Positions 35,805-48,979 of a stretch of DNA of 64,000 bases are shown piece by piece. Each line of letters opens with the position of its first letter. Positions within the stretch are counted from its first letter, which is position 1. This DNA comes from Polyporus tsugae (taxonomy: Eukaryota; Basidiomycota; Agaricomycetes; Polyporales; Polyporaceae). Position numbers and translations under genes: made by a program. The stretch spans positions 3,095,179 to 3,159,178 of the forward strand of contig JAHRBS010000002.1 in the NCBI GenBank assembly GCA_024305745.1, in the 5' to 3' direction. The notes under the pieces were generated by a model, which ran no database searches, was not told the origin of the DNA, and saw only the letters and a list, made by a program, of their open reading frames with translations.

Positions 35805-37110
35805 TGCGCCCTCCCGCCTCGTCCCGCCTCTTGATCACCGCCGTCAGTCGGCCAGTCGTTTACACCACCTCGCGTGCTCTCATTCCAGAGCAGACTCTCG
35901 TATTTTTCTCAATCCTGTCCGCACACAGTCCAGAGCTTTGCAGTCGTCCGACTCGGCGGTGCAACACCAGCGCAGTCCGTTCAAGTGATCATGACACACG
36001 CGCCGTGTGCACGTGCTACCGCCTTCGTGCTTATGCATCATCCCTCTCCGACCTCGCTGATCGAATTTTCCTCTCTGGCTATGGCTACATAACGAACTCG
36101 CGACTGACGGCTTTCCTGCTGAGCCACAGGGACTCGTTCACTCTGGTTGGCTACGCAGTGATGGAAGTACATAAAGTACTCGCCAAATAAGCACACGCAG
36201 TCCGTATTTTCCTCCACTATCTCAAGGTAATTAACCGACACTCAAGCTGGGCAGACAGCCAACCGCGCTCGCGCGAGGCGGCTCATAGTCCCGTCTTCGA
36301 CTATGATTCACGGGTGCAGTGCGCGAGCCCTCCCCGAGCGTGGCGCGCACTCTTCCCGATCCACCGGAAGTTGCACAACACATTGCTTTGGGGGGCAAGG
36401 CGCCGCCGACTGGGACGCTTCTCTCTCCGACAGCTTTCGCTCTCGCTTTCTCGCCGGTTCTCTCTCCCGTCGTCGAATGTCGACGCGTCAAAACGTGCTC
36501 TTCCACCTTTTTTTTCGGCCGCTCTTCTGCCTCTTTCGAACGACAGCTTTCTCCCTCGGTTTCGCCTTCCGAGACGCGGCTCGAACCGAGTCTCTTACGC
36601 ATCGAACACCCCAGACCAGCCTCAAACAACGCCCACCACGGCTGCGCCATGAAGATCTCGCGTGTTGCACCGCTCTCCCGGTGCGCAGTACGCTTTCTTT
36701 CTCGCCTGCGTACGCGTTCTGCGCTTCAAACACTCCCCCGTATGTCTTCAACTCAGTTGTCCCGTCCCCCATACAGAGTCGCGCCCCGTTGTGTTCGGCG
36801 TCCCTGACGTCCTTTCCCCGCTATTTCCCAGATGCGTCCACTCAGTGTGACTACAGGACCGCGCACGGCACACGAGGACGGACGTGAGCCCGTCTCAGGT
36901 GCGACGACGTAGCTAGGCGGAATCAACGCGAGAGCGCAGGGATGAATTCAGAACCCGGTACAAAGACGACTCAGAGAGGCCGTGGAAATGCGGCAGAAGC
37001 GGACGCGATTGAGTCTCGATACGGTATCCTCGGGCTCGGATGTAAGTAACGGCGCGAGCCACTTCATGTATCCGCGCTCGGTTCGTGAGCCCGTTGATGC
37101 TCTGCTACAG
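35805..37110. other. Interval upstream of Tvp38, copy 4
   Basis: No recognisable gene. It carries the copy-1 type allele at the short polymorphic site (near 36050). Confidence 0.3.
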
Positions 37111-37624
37111 CTATCCGGACACCGTGGACGACGCCGGGCACCCAACGCCGCGGCCGTTCGAGTTCTGGAGCGTCCAGGCCAGCGTCGCGTTGCCCGTCGG
37201 GAAGTGCGCTGCGATGGGCGGATTGCGCGCCATGTTTCCCGCCGCGACGTTCGCATTCAACGCCTGTGACGACGAAGAGAACGCGGTGAGTAAAAAGGCC
37301 TCGAAACGCATGATGTAGGCAGATGCACAGCGATGTACTGGTCGCGCGGGGGCGGGCATGGGCAGCGGTGAGGATCGGCTTGCCGTCGGGGCCATTGACA
37401 CCATCGCAGTTGCTTTGTGGGTAGAACATCAGTTATCGGTTATTCTATTCGGCGAAAGCGAGAGTGGACGCTTACCCAGTACCGTTGAGGTGAACACCGG
37501 TCTGGTCGCCGAAGTCGGGGACGAGCGCAGGATCCACGTCGCGGCGGGCGAGAGGACTTGAGCGAACGGAGGCGGTGATGGTGGCTGCAGCGAGGATCAC
37601 AGTGGATCCGAACTTGAGCTTGAT
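37111..37624 (-). pseudogene. Degenerate small secreted protein, copy 4
   Basis: Exons are 37476-37624, 37329-37412 and 37111-37263. I noticed no difference from copy 1 in the exons. Confidence 0.5.
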
Positions 37625-39281
37625 GGTAGGGGTTGACTTTGCTCTCTCGCGTTTTCCGACTCGTCCGGCTCTCCCCGGCCCGTCATCCCTGCGCGATCGT
37701 GTTCGATCCCCAGCCAGCGCACCTTCCCTATTCCCTACCACAGTACATGCAGACGGCGGCCACGCGGCCACGGCCGCCGCCTGCGGAATGGGAGAAACAC
37801 GCGGCGCCCTACTAAATGCTTACAAACAGCCCGAACCAACAGGGGAATCGCGTCCGGCACTGCTACATGCCAGAAATCGGGCGGGCCCCGTCCTCAATCT
37901 CCACCGTCCTCGGTCTACCATGGCCAGTGCCGCCGTGCCCGCCCGCCACCTCCACAAGCTACGTTCAGCATGGTGAGTTCGAGTCGGCAAGGGACGGATG
38001 GATAGCTAACAGCCGACGTACCTTCAGTCGCTGCCGCGAGTTATCCCGGGTGGGACACGGTCGTCTTCGCGCGGTTGAGTCGTCGGTGACGGACAAACTG
38101 AACAGTATAGACCAGAGCTGTGCAGAGGCCCCGCGGTGTCGAAGCTGACGGCATGGGGATGTAGCTGTGGTGGGCGGCGGGAATGGCGTGCCCCTCCTCG
38201 TTGTTAGGATACTTATACTCTCATAGCCCTCTAACCGCGCGCACGGACCACACCACACCGTTCAGCGGGGGGGCAAGCTTAAGGATAGCACCGCCGCTCC
38301 ACTCCAACTCACGGTTGCACGGCCGGCGATTCGCAAGTGTTCCGCGCGTACGCACTAGTCAAGTTCCTTCCGGGGCCCGGCGCTGGGCGGAAATTTGACG
38401 GTCGGTTCCATTCACGTATCGCTTCCTCCGGTTCCCTGACCTCCGTTCGCTCTGCAGGAATCTTCATTTCCTTCTTGGAACTTCGACGCGGCGCTGGTCT
38501 CCGCTGGCTTGTCGTTCCTTCCGGTCCCCGCCGTCACCTGTCCCTCACTCTCCTCGTCGCCCTCGTACGTCCCGACCTGGGCTCAGCAGGCAATCCAGCG
38601 GGGCCTCTCAGTTCTTCGAAGACGAGCGTGAAGCAACTTTGGTACAGACTCGGACTACTAACTAGTGCCAGCGAGTGTCGAGAGGAGGGGTTTATCGCCG
38701 CGGAATTGCATGCCGGCATAGTCCATCCTCGGCTCACGTCCTTCCCATATTCTATCGTTGTGGGTCCCTGCAGCGCCTAGCTATAGTCAGGTACGCTGTA
38801 TCCGACCGAAGAATGGATTTATTTTAGGATCATCGAGACAGGTGCTCCGTGTGCCGCCGACCTGCAGCCTGAACGCGAGGATGGGTGGACACATTCCGGC
38901 CACTCGAGACTCCAGGTCAGCGCGTGCAGTTCAAGTGTAGCAGACGTCGAGTACGCTCTGAACGGCGGGTGCGACGCTCATCGCGTCCGGCCTTTCAGGG
39001 CTCGGGGTCCGGTTGACTGAATTTCTGTGAATTATAAGAGGGTATTGAATCAGTAGCATCTCACCAGCGCACCCGAACACACTGCCGTGCAGCCATAGAC
39101 GACAGCCACCCAGGCTGCGTACTGTCGTCCACTGCTTCTAGCCAGCGGAAGGCGTCAGGCTGCCAGCCGCAGGTAGCAACAGAACCTCCCGACCGAACAA
39201 GACTGAGAAGACTCGCACGCCGGCTATGGCACTCGTCTAGCACCCTGAGATTGAGCGGCGTGAGCGCAGAGCCGCAAGGCC
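37625..39281. other. Unassigned sequence, copy 4
   Basis: The intron-like segment is at 37973-38027. I saw no private indel. Confidence 0.3.
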
Positions 39282-39620
39282 TTGGATAGTTGTTGTCTAT
39301 GTACAACCTGTCCACAGCCTGAGGATACGGAGAGCCTGCGAAAAAGCGCATTACATGGGCGCACCCGTACGCGGCAGAATCTAGACGGCGCGAGGGTGCA
39401 CCAGCGATCTGATTCAAAAACTCGCAAGACCGGCATCCTCGCGGCGGAATATCGGGAAATGGAACCGGACGTGTTCGATAGCATGTTCAAGTTCAAGTGC
39501 GTCCGCTTGAAGGCCGTTGACTTACTCAAGGGTCCGAATCGCACTCAGTTGTCCGTTCGGAGGGCTGAATGCGTGCAAACCGTCGAATATACATGTCACA
39601 AAAATACAGATGTAGTGTAG
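39282..39620 (+). CDS. Hypothetical open frame, copy 4
   Basis: Same 112 codons. Product unknown. Confidence 0.28.
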   Translation: MDSCCLCTTCPQPEDTESLRKSALHGRTRTRQNLDGARVHQRSDSKTRKTGILAAEYREMEPDVFDSMFKFKCVRLKAVDLLKGPNRTQLSVRRAECVQTVEYTCHKNTDVV

Positions 39621-42600
39621 CTGGAATTACAACCTCAAAGGAAGACGAACCGGGTCGGGTTTGGTGAGAGCGAACAGAGGAAAGACTCCGAGTCCGCCGC
39701 CGCGCGCGGGACGAGCGTGCGCGCCCGTCCACATTTGGCAAGAGCTCGGGTCCCGGCGCTCGACTCGACATCTTACAACCCGACCACCACCACGGTCCGC
39801 TAGGGATGCAGATTCCTGCAAATGCGACCGTGTGACGACGTTTCGGGCCGTTCTGTTGCATGACATCTCCGCGGACTCTCTGTACTCCGCCGACACTGGA
39901 CCCTTGGATATCCACGACTGTCTGCCGTCTGGGTCTCGTCTCGCCGCCGCCGTCCTGCAAGCAGCCGGCATACGACTCTGGCTCCGCCGCTTGGTTTCGT
40001 GCCCCTCAAAGAAGCGAGGAGGTCCGTTCTCGATCGTATGCGGGTACGTACCAGGCAAATACGCCGGGCCGCTCTTCGACCCTGCCATGCTCGGCTCGCT
40101 TGACATTCTGGCATCAAGAAGGTGAGTTTGTCCTACCGTTCTTTCCCTAGTGCGAGTGTAGAAGTCGCCGCGGGACAGTCCCGACTGTCATTGAAAGTGG
40201 TCTTGACAACATGCCGAGTACGCTCCTCCGTCTCACTTGGCGTGCGTGGAGAATCGAACTTTCTGCACGTCCGTGGGCATCTCAAACAGTGCGGGAGGCG
40301 CATTTCTTGTCGTGCAGCTCGATCACCAGTGTACCCCACGGACGCGGTGCCAGTACGCCGTCGATATCACCCTGCAGAGTCTTCCCGCAGGCCGGGCCCA
40401 CTCCCGCTGTGCGAGTTTGCCTGCAAAAGAGGTCAGAGTGAGCATGGGTATAATGACGACGGATGCCGAACACGCCCGTGTTGCAGGTACGTGCCGCGTC
40501 ATGTTCGTCCCCGGATTGTCTCGTGTTTCGAACGGCACCATCGGGGCTTCCCCGAATATTGAATTCTGTGCTAATTACGCGCCCATCTCGCCAGGACCAT
40601 GGTTACGGAAGGCCCTGTCCTAAATGTCGTCCATCGGAGCGCCGTACATCTAGCGGACCTAGCGTTGAACTATACCCAGACAGTGTACGTCATTTTCGAT
40701 CACAACGGCAGGCGCAGATCACAAGCGTCTTGGAGACGTTGTTTCCATTGGACACAGCAGCTCTGCACGGTCTTCTGTGGAACGTATCAGAGGACCGCGC
40801 CGAGCTGCTGGAACGTTCCGCTCGATTGGTTGTGTGCTCGCCTGGAACTTGATTCCAGCCGACTCCGGTGGGCCAGCTTAATGTCTTACACGCGCGACCC
40901 CGCGGCCGCAACAATCAGTGTCTGGCCTGGAGTTTCGGATGACCGAGGACGTGAATACGGTGCCGGGGAAGGGACAGCGCAAGCAGTCACCAGACCAGGT
41001 TTTTCTCTGCTTCTCCTCTGCCCTCGGGTGCTCGGCGCATGAGTCTGAACTGCCGCCACTCCGTAATGCGAATCCCTTGGCACCCATCTACACCGACAAC
41101 TTGAGGGTACGACGCAGTATCGGTAGTGGAAGGTGGTGGCGCGGTGGGAAAACACCGCCTGTAGATGGTTTGGTCACGCAATTTGGGACCATCGTCGCTT
41201 CGACAGTTTGGGGTTAGTTTGAGGTGCAACGGACGGAGATTTGGCGGCCGCGATCGAGAACATCTCGTGGATGTTTCCGAGTCCTCGGCTTTGAATGGCG
41301 GATCTCGGAGCACTGCCCGGAATTCAAACAAGTCTGACACATGCCAAACGGCGATTGCATTGCCAGGTCGTCGATCGGCTGGAGGGAGAGACACGCATTC
41401 ACGTCTCCCGTACATCCCCGACTTTGAGCGGTGCTGTCAGGCACGTTCGGTTCATCAACTCGATGTGGTAGGAGTTTGCGGCCTCGGCGCGAAATTATGT
41501 CCGGCAAACAAACATCCAGAATACAGGTTCGTAACCCTTGACATCGAGGTCCCGGTCTCAGCACTCACGTCTGGTCAGGTCAAGCGCGAACACTAGCAGC
41601 AGCCCGGATACTATTCGACGGGGTCCCATGGCATACAGGAGCCATGCCTCTTCCTCCGCCACTTGGAGAGGCGGACCGTGGCAACGATGCTGTCGTCTGC
41701 TGCATCCGTATCTCATCAACCTGACGACGGTGAGTTTTCCAAGCGGATCCCCGGTTCTCTTCCATTCAGGCACGCCGGTAGACCAGGATGCTGTCGGCGG
41801 ACCCTGCTTTGGCTCCTCTTCTCACGGTGAATGGGGGCGACGCTCCTGTTCTAGAGCGCAGGCTGACGTCGTCTTCCGAGACTTCTCGTTCATCGGGCGA
41901 GCTACCGACAGACTTGTACAGCCATTCGGAGATCTGCCTTTCTCCGGGAGAGAAGTGTAGACGGATAGTCCGCCGCCGCAGGTAGCTCAGGGATCACAGA
42001 TCGAGTTCCCGTCCCCAGCACCTCACCTTGGACGTCTAGGCACGCGAACAAGGTGTGTCCTGGAAGCGATGGGGCGAGCAGTCGGCAGAGAAGAATTCGA
42101 CCGCCCTTCGACTGGCTTATAGGCACGTAAGTTTGAAAGCCTGCGTTGGATGCCGAATGCAAACTGATTCCTGCCACAGCCGTCGGAATCGGCGGCATGT
42201 GCATGCTCCCCCCGCGGTCCTGTTGTGTGGACGTCGGAACATCGCTTGAATCCTGCAGGGTCCACGGCAGCCGGACATTAGGTGCGTGTGGTTTTGTATG
42301 CGAACCTTCCCTATCGGATCACGGCTGTTCAAACCTGGATCGCCGCCCACAATTCCACAGGATGTGTGCCTGAAACCGCGCGCCGCTCGACTGCCGATTG
42401 GCGGTGCGCTATTTTGCGTATGACATTGGCCGTGATGCATTGATGGCCACCGGCAGGTACGTACAGTGTTCGAATTCCATTCCTTCTTGTTTGTCTGGCC
42501 GTCTTCCTGCACTGCCGCCCTCGTGTGAATGATGATATACCTACATGAGCTGAGATGCCCACGGCCGCACCCCCGCGAGGGGCTGAGGTTGAGAATGCTG

Positions 42601-43753
42601 TGGACTTCCAGTCGCTCTGCTCACAAGTCCACGTAAGACCCGAGTTATGTCATTCGACAGGCTGCTTTGTGTGGTGCTCATTGCCGTTGTTGCATCCCTA
42701 GCTTCTCCCTAGAATATTCAAGTCTTCCGTCTCGGGCTCCGGCCTGGCGACCATCAAATCGGAACGTCTTGGGCTCCTGGACTTCCCCTTCCGGCGTTGT
42801 ACTCATCACACCGAGGAGCGTCACTTCACCTTCTCTGATTCGCGCTTAGGATGTTCGGTCGAGGTGCGTTCTTGCCCTAAAAATACATTTGGCAAGACTA
42901 ACTTTGTCTCGCTCTGTCGTCTTCTTTTCGCTACCGATATCCGGCACGGCGGACGACGCTGTACAGGAGACTCCCGTGCGGACATATTTGGTGTGCTGAC
43001 GGCCGGAACATCGGAGACGATTGAGCACCGCATCAAGGTCAATGTGTGGACTCACTAGTTTGCTTTTAGATGCCATGTATACCCACCCTCGTCCCATACG
43101 GTGAGGTCTCTCGGTCCCCCGCCCTCTACTCAACGAGTAGGTTCGACTACCCACCCCGCAGTCTCTCGATACGTACACTCCGTACTCTGCCCCTTATCGT
43201 GTCGGCACTGAGAGCCGGTATCGTTGTCTTTCCTCTGCTTCTAGTATCTCGCGATGGGCGTGCCCCTCGTTCCGCAGCTGTCCGCCCTCGCTCCCCGCCC
43301 GGGTTATAGATGGCTCACCTCGACTACGCCCAGCCTTCCCATCACGATGGCCCCATCCGTACTTGGCGGTGCACCCGCCGTCGGCTCCCATGCCAACTCC
43401 CCGCCACGCCGTCGTGTGTCACCGCCGTTCCTCCCCGCCGTTCCTCCCCGCCGTTCCTCCCCGCCGTTCCTCCCCGCCGCATTCTCCCTTACACCCAGTT
43501 CTACGCCCGGCAGGTGGATACCTGCGACAACCGGTGGTGAGCACAGTTCCACAGCTGTCTAGGTTCATCGACTCAGTCCTCACCTTTAACAGTGTACCAC
43601 ACGTGCTATGCCGTGGTCTCTCCCTCGCACCTCCTGTTGTAGCTTGACGGGAAATGCACATGGACTTAGGTGCCGTCGGCTGGACTCTGTCGTTCGTTTG
43701 CCCTATGCATTCGTGTCGGCGCACCCGACTGTATTTCTGCTCCGTTGTTGCAG
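39621..43753. other. Unassigned 4.1-kb stretch, copy 4
   Basis: As copy 1. A sixth C at 42208-42213 breaks the open frame that follows the best intron-like segment, and a change of Gac to Cac near 42827 removes a candidate start seen in other copies. Confidence 0.3.
43422..43479. repeat. 13-bp VNTR, copy 4 (four repeats)
   Basis: Four perfect repeats, the longest allele in the window. Confidence 0.9.
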
Positions 43754-44481
43754 GCATCCGGCGGCAGCAGCGTTGCCAACTGTACGTTCGTGGTGAGTCT
43801 TCTCCCAATTGTTTGTTGTATCTCCGTGATGTTTACGTATCCACGTGCTATGTTAGATTTTGTGCTCGCAAATCTTCCGCTGGCAAGCTCGCGAGAGTGG
43901 GACGGGTCTGGATCGGACACGACGTTCCGGCTGTCCAGCCAGTGCCTGTTCGGCGGTCTCTTCTCGACGGTCCCTCTCCGCGCGCTGTTTGCCACCCTCG
44001 TTCCGCCGAACGCCTGATACGGGCGACTTCAGCACTGGTGAGTTCTTCCGCCGCTCCCCACGGTCTCCCTCGCGACTCATCATTCGTGTTTACAGCGCGA
44101 CCGCTGTCGACTCCCATCCTGCGTCATCTCGACCTCGCGGCCCGTGCGTATCTCCGGGTCTGTCGACTTTCTGGTCGTCCCAGTCCGTGGCGCGTCGTTG
44201 ATGTCTTCTCTACAGGCTTCCCGTGGCGCCTGGGAGTATATGAGAGGGATGTCCGGCGGCCGGGGCGACCACAACCATGTGCAGTAAGCGCAGTTCAGAT
44301 ACTCTCGGTTGGCCGGTTTCTTACCGTTGTAAATTCCTTGCAGTGTCGTGGAGCGCTCCGCCGGTCTCGCCCCTACCTCTCGGCGGGGATTGGTGGTGGA
44401 CTGGCCGCGTCGGATGACTTCAAGTTGTCCCGAAAACCTGCGTCGGAGCGTGCGGCCGCAGGTTATTTCCGGCACGTCTGA
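43754..44481 (+). CDS. Candidate spliced hypothetical gene, copy 4
   Basis: Same model; the exons match copy 1 as far as I compared. Confidence 0.3.
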
Positions 44482-45007
44482 TTTTTGGATCTAGGCGCAG
44501 TCGAAATCCCTGTGACCGATTGGACTATGTAGGTAGCATACGATGAAACGCGGCTGTCCGGCCGCACGCAAACCGCACCGTCAGGTACAGACGGTGTCGG
44601 AATGACGGGGCGTCCGGCAGCGGGAGATGACATCTTTCGAGTCGCTTTCTGGCCGATTTTCTTCGTCGGCGCGCTTGTCCTTATGTGCGTGGCGAGAGTC
44701 CGCCCGGGGTATTACGGTCAGTGAGTATGTACATTGTTTTGATTACTGCGAGTCTCGGCGCGAAGGTGAGTGCGGCGCTCTCACTGTAAGTAACTTGCTG
44801 TTTTCGCCCTCTCGGGGTCGCGCTGAGGACACTGAATTTCGAGATATTTGCGCGGTGTCGTAAACGCGAAGTATCTTTGGATGCATAGCCTGCATCGCGG
44901 GCTGAGGTGGCGTCGTAGACGAAAATGGCGACTGGTGAGAGCTGCGGGCGGAATGAAATATATTTGCATTCTCGAGTACTGTACAAGGCGAAAACTGTGC
45001 GCAAACC
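44482..45007. other. Variable spacer, copy 4
   Basis: No gene seen. It shares copy-1 alleles on the left and copy-2 alleles on the right. Confidence 0.5.
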
Positions 45008-45216
45008 CATCCCCCGATGCTCCCATCCCATCCATCCCGTCCCACCCAAACACATCCCCCCAACCCACCATCGCACTCACCATCGCACTCACCATCCCAT
45101 CCCATCGCACTCATCATCCCACTCACCATCCCACTCACCATCGCATCGCATCCCACTCATCATCCCACTCACCATCCCACTCACCATCGCATCGCATCCC
45201 ACTCATCATCCCATCC
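45008..45216. repeat. 12-bp minisatellite at junction 4/5 (two canonical repeats, duplicated flank)
   Basis: 209 bp. Only two canonical 12-mers remain, while the following catcccactcatcatccc block with its catcgcatcg end is present twice. Confidence 0.95.
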
Positions 45217-46843
45217 GGAGTCCGTGTTTATCTCCCTGGCCGTGAACCCCTGCGTGCCTGGGACAAACACCGCGGCGCCCACACGTCCGGCCGCAACCGA
45301 GACCCACGCGCGAGCCCTGAGGCTGGGGCTGGCCGTACTTCGTGAGCGGGATGTCGACATGAGACGCAGCGGGAGTGAACGAGACGGAGGCGGTCGACTC
45401 GAGCATCGACGGGCTGCTGCTGCCATACGGCATGTTGTTCGTGAGCTTCGCCTGACGCGCCTTGCGGCGGTCGTAGATCACAAGCGGCTTCGCCTCGTTC
45501 ATCTTGTGGTAGATGTACCACATCGCGCCGACCGTCATCAGCGTCGTCAGCCCGACGACAACGTACTTGATGATGTTGTCCGACGTGCTGCTCGTCCCGT
45601 CCTCGGACTGCTCGAGCGCGACCCCGAGGTAGACGGTGATGAACTGCTTCGGGAGCGACAGGATCGCCGCGATCGAGAACGTCATCACGCCCATGCCGCA
45701 CGTCGAGAACACCGCGGTCGTGACTGTGCGCGGAACCGGTCAGCACTCGACGGCACACAAGGAGAATCGGGACGCACAGTGGCCGGGGATGGCGCTCAGC
45801 CGCGCGATCAGCGCGATCTTGAAGCCGCCTTCGCGGACGACGCGCGCCAGACACGCATATTGCAACTTTGTCCGCTCCAGCTTCTCTCCGCGCGCGGCAC
45901 AGCAGTACTTGAACGCGCTTCGTGATGAGAACGCGGAAATGAGCGTCCTTTTCATACCAAACGACCGCAGTACTCACTAGAAGTTTCCCAGTTCGCCGAG
46001 GAAAGTGCCTGCCGCGACGATCCCGAAGCCGGGCCAGAGACCCCAGACGAGACCACAGAGGATGGCGACGATCTCGTGGCCGAAGAGGGGAGGGAAGGAG
46101 ATGACGAAGAGGACGCCGATCGGGATCGTCCAGCCGAATGGGAGACTGCAATGAGAACGGCATCAGCGCCGATCATGGCAGGACAGAAGAATCAAACGGG
46201 GGTGGCGGTGAATGGGGGAAGGTGAAATAATAGATGGGCGTTGGCCCTTCCTGCGCACAGTGCTTGTGCATGGCAACGGCGAGGCTTGGCGCAGTGACGG
46301 ACATGCGACGAAAGAAAGGAGGAAAACGGGACGCACCCGTGCATCCAATTCGCTGCCGGCTTGAGCCAGTTGACGATCTGCTTGTGGTATACGGTGAAGA
46401 GGATGATGCCGACCAAGGAAATGGCGAACGCGACGTAGTACCCTGCGCCGCAAACCGTCAGCTGTAGCGCACCGAGGAACAAGCAACGCGAGCACGCACA
46501 AAACCATTCCTTGCGGATCCAATACTTCCACTTGAGCATGCGCTCCCAGTCGAAGACGCCCTTCTGGAGCTCCTTGGCCTCGCTCGGGGTGGGACTGGGG
46601 GTCCTGTTGATGGCGTGGACGTCGAGGCCGGCCTTGGCGTGGCCGTCGCCGTAGGAATACCGCTTGTGTGGGGCGTGTTTGTCCGAGTCGTGGTCGCGCT
46701 CGCCGGAGGAGTCGCTGTCGAAGGACCTGGCGTCGAGGCGGGTGTCAGGGGGATAGGGATATGGGGGGGTTGGAGTTGACGTTTGCGTAGTGTCCGGCGG
46801 AGGAAGGCTCGCGGGAACCGTAGGGAGAGCGTGGGGCAGCCAT
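45206..46843 (-). CDS. Tvp38/TMEM64-family protein, copy 5, apparent frameshift in exon 1
   Basis: Exons are 46500-46843, 46337-46442, 45978-46145, 45778-45917 and 45206-45723. Exon 1 has one extra G (seven G at 46763-46769 against six elsewhere), which breaks the frame around residue 27 and would remove the whole membrane domain. The inverted arm, which appears to come from the same DNA, has six bases at the matching place (61381-61386), so the extra base may be a homopolymer consensus error. The C-terminal part has private changes giving LTNNM instead of LANKM. Confidence 0.75.
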
Positions 46844-47159
46844 GGTGACGAGGATGTATGAGGGTGTGGAAGAAGATGAGAGAGAAGAAGGACGATGGGA
46901 GAATCAAGCGATCGCCGAAGAAGAAGAAGAGAAGAAGGAAGAAGGTGTCGCGTCGAACTAGACCAGCCAGAGAGACAGAACGAGAATGGTGAGCGAGTGG
47001 AGTAGTGGCGGCCTGAGGCGGAGAGAGAGGGAGAGAGTAAAAGCGGGGGCGGGAGCGCGGGAGAGCGCTGCTTGGGCCTGCGCTGAGCACTGCTCCGACT
47101 CGCCGTTGCGGGTGTGCCTGGCCCGGATCAGGGCGCCGACTGATGGCCACGCCTCGCAA
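46844..47159 (-). promoter_or_regulatory. Tvp38 leader and promoter region, copy 5
   Basis: The long form of the CT tract, as in copy 1 (one extra triplet near 46930). Confidence 0.48.
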
Positions 47160-48465
47160 TGCGCCCTCCCGCCTCGTCCCGCCTCTTGATCACCGCCGTC
47201 AGTCGGCCAGTCGTTTACACCACCTCGCGTGCTCTCATTCCAGAGCAGACTCTCGTATTTTTCTCAATCCTGTCCGCACACAGTCCAGAGCTTTGCAGTC
47301 GTCCGACTCGGCGGTGCAACACCAGCGCAGTCCGTTCAAGTGATCATGACACACGCGCCGTGTGCACGTGCTACCGCCTTCGTGCTTATGCATCATCCCT
47401 CTCCGACCTCGCTGATCGAATTTTCCTCTCTGGCTATGGCTACATAACGAACTCGCGACTGACGGCTTTCCTGCTGAGCCACAGGGACTCGTTCACTCTG
47501 GTTGGCTACGCAGTGATGGAAGTACATAAAGTACTCGCCAAATAAGCACACGCAGTCCGTATTTTCCTCCACTATCTCAAGGTAATTAACCGACACTCAA
47601 GCTGGGCAGACAGCCAACCGCGCTCGCGCGAGGCGGCTCATAGTCCCGTCTTCGACTATGATTCACGGGTGCAGTGCGCGAGCCCTCCCCGAGCGTGGCG
47701 CGCACTCTTCCCGATCCACCGGAAGTTGCACAACACATTGCTTTGGGGGGCAAGGCGCCGCCGACTGGGACGCTTCTCTCTCCGACAGCTTTCGCTCTCG
47801 CTTTCTCGCCGGTTCTCTCTCCCGTCGTCGAATGTCGACGCGTCAAAACGTGCTCTTCCACCTTTTTTTTCGGCCGCTCTTCTGCCTCTTTCGAACGACA
47901 GCTTTCTCCCTCGGTTTCGCCTTCCGAGACGCGGCTCGAACCGAGTCTCTTACGCATCGAACACCCCAGACCAGCCTCAAACAACGCCCACCACGGCTGC
48001 GCCATGAAGATCTCGCGTGTTGCACCGCTCTCCCGGTGCGCAGTACGCTTTCTTTCTCGCCTGCGTACGCGTTCTGCGCTTCAAACACTCCCCCGTATGT
48101 CTTCAACTCAGTTGTCCCGTCCCCCATACAGAGTCGCGCCCCGTTGTGTTCGGCGTCCCTGACGTCCTTTCCCCGCTATTTCCCAGATGCGTCCACTCAG
48201 TGTGACTACAGGACCGCGCACGGCACACGAGGACGGACGTGAGCCCGTCTCAGGTGCGACGACGTAGCTAGGCGGAATCAACGCGAGAGCGCAGGGATGA
48301 ATTCAGAACCCGGTACAAAGACGACTCAGAGAGGCCGTGGAAATGCGGCAGAAGCGGACGCGATTGAGTCTCGATACGGTATCCTCGGGCTCGGATGTAA
48401 GTAACGGCGCGAGCCACTTCATGTATCCGCGCTCGGTTCGTGAGCCCGTTGATGCTCTGCTACAG
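47160..48465. other. Interval upstream of Tvp38, copy 5
   Basis: No recognisable gene. It carries the copy-1 type allele at the short polymorphic site (near 47403), which the inverted arm also shows near 60730. Confidence 0.3.
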
Positions 48466-48979
48466 CTATCCGGACACCGTGGACGACGCCGGGCACCCAA
48501 CGCCGCGGCCGTTCGAGTTCTGGAGCGTCCAGGCCAGCGTCGCGTTGCCCGTCGGGAAGTGCGCTGCGATGGGCGGATTGCGCGCCATGTTTCCCGCCGC
48601 GACGTTCGCATTCAACGCCTGTGACGACGAAGAGAACGCGGTGAGTAAAAAGGCCTCGAAACGCATGATGTAGGCAGATGCACAGCGATGTACTGGTCGC
48701 GCGGGGGCGGGCATGGGCAGCGGTGAGGATCGGCTTGCCGTCGGGGCCATTGACACCATCGCAGTTGCTTTGTGGGTAGAACATCAGTTATCGGTTATTC
48801 TATTCGGCGAAAGCGAGAGTGGACGCTTACCCAGTACCGTTGAGGTGAACACCGGTCTGGTCGCCGAAGTCGGGGACGAGCGCAGGATCCACGTCGCGGC
48901 GGGCGAGAGGACTTGAGCGAACGGAGGCGGTGATGGTGGCTGCAGCGAGGATCACAGTGGATCCGAACTTGAGCTTGAT
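48466..48979 (-). pseudogene. Degenerate small secreted protein, copy 5
   Basis: Exons are 48831-48979, 48684-48767 and 48466-48618. The corrected forward copy has gcaagccgatcc in the middle exon, whereas the inverted arm derived from the same region has one more C at that spot. Confidence 0.5.

Larger units (their letters stand above)
33954..45304. repeat. Tandem 11.3-kb unit, copy 4
   Basis: This copy is 11351 bp, the longest complete unit. It has four 13-bp repeats at 43422-43479, a sixth C in a C run at 42208-42213, and a rearranged minisatellite at 45008-45216 with only two canonical 12-mers. Confidence 0.97.

Noticed and set aside
46458..47159. 233-codon minus-strand frame seen only in copy 5
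   Set aside because: It exists only because the extra G at 46763-46769 joins the leader frame to an out-of-frame part of Tvp38 exon 1.
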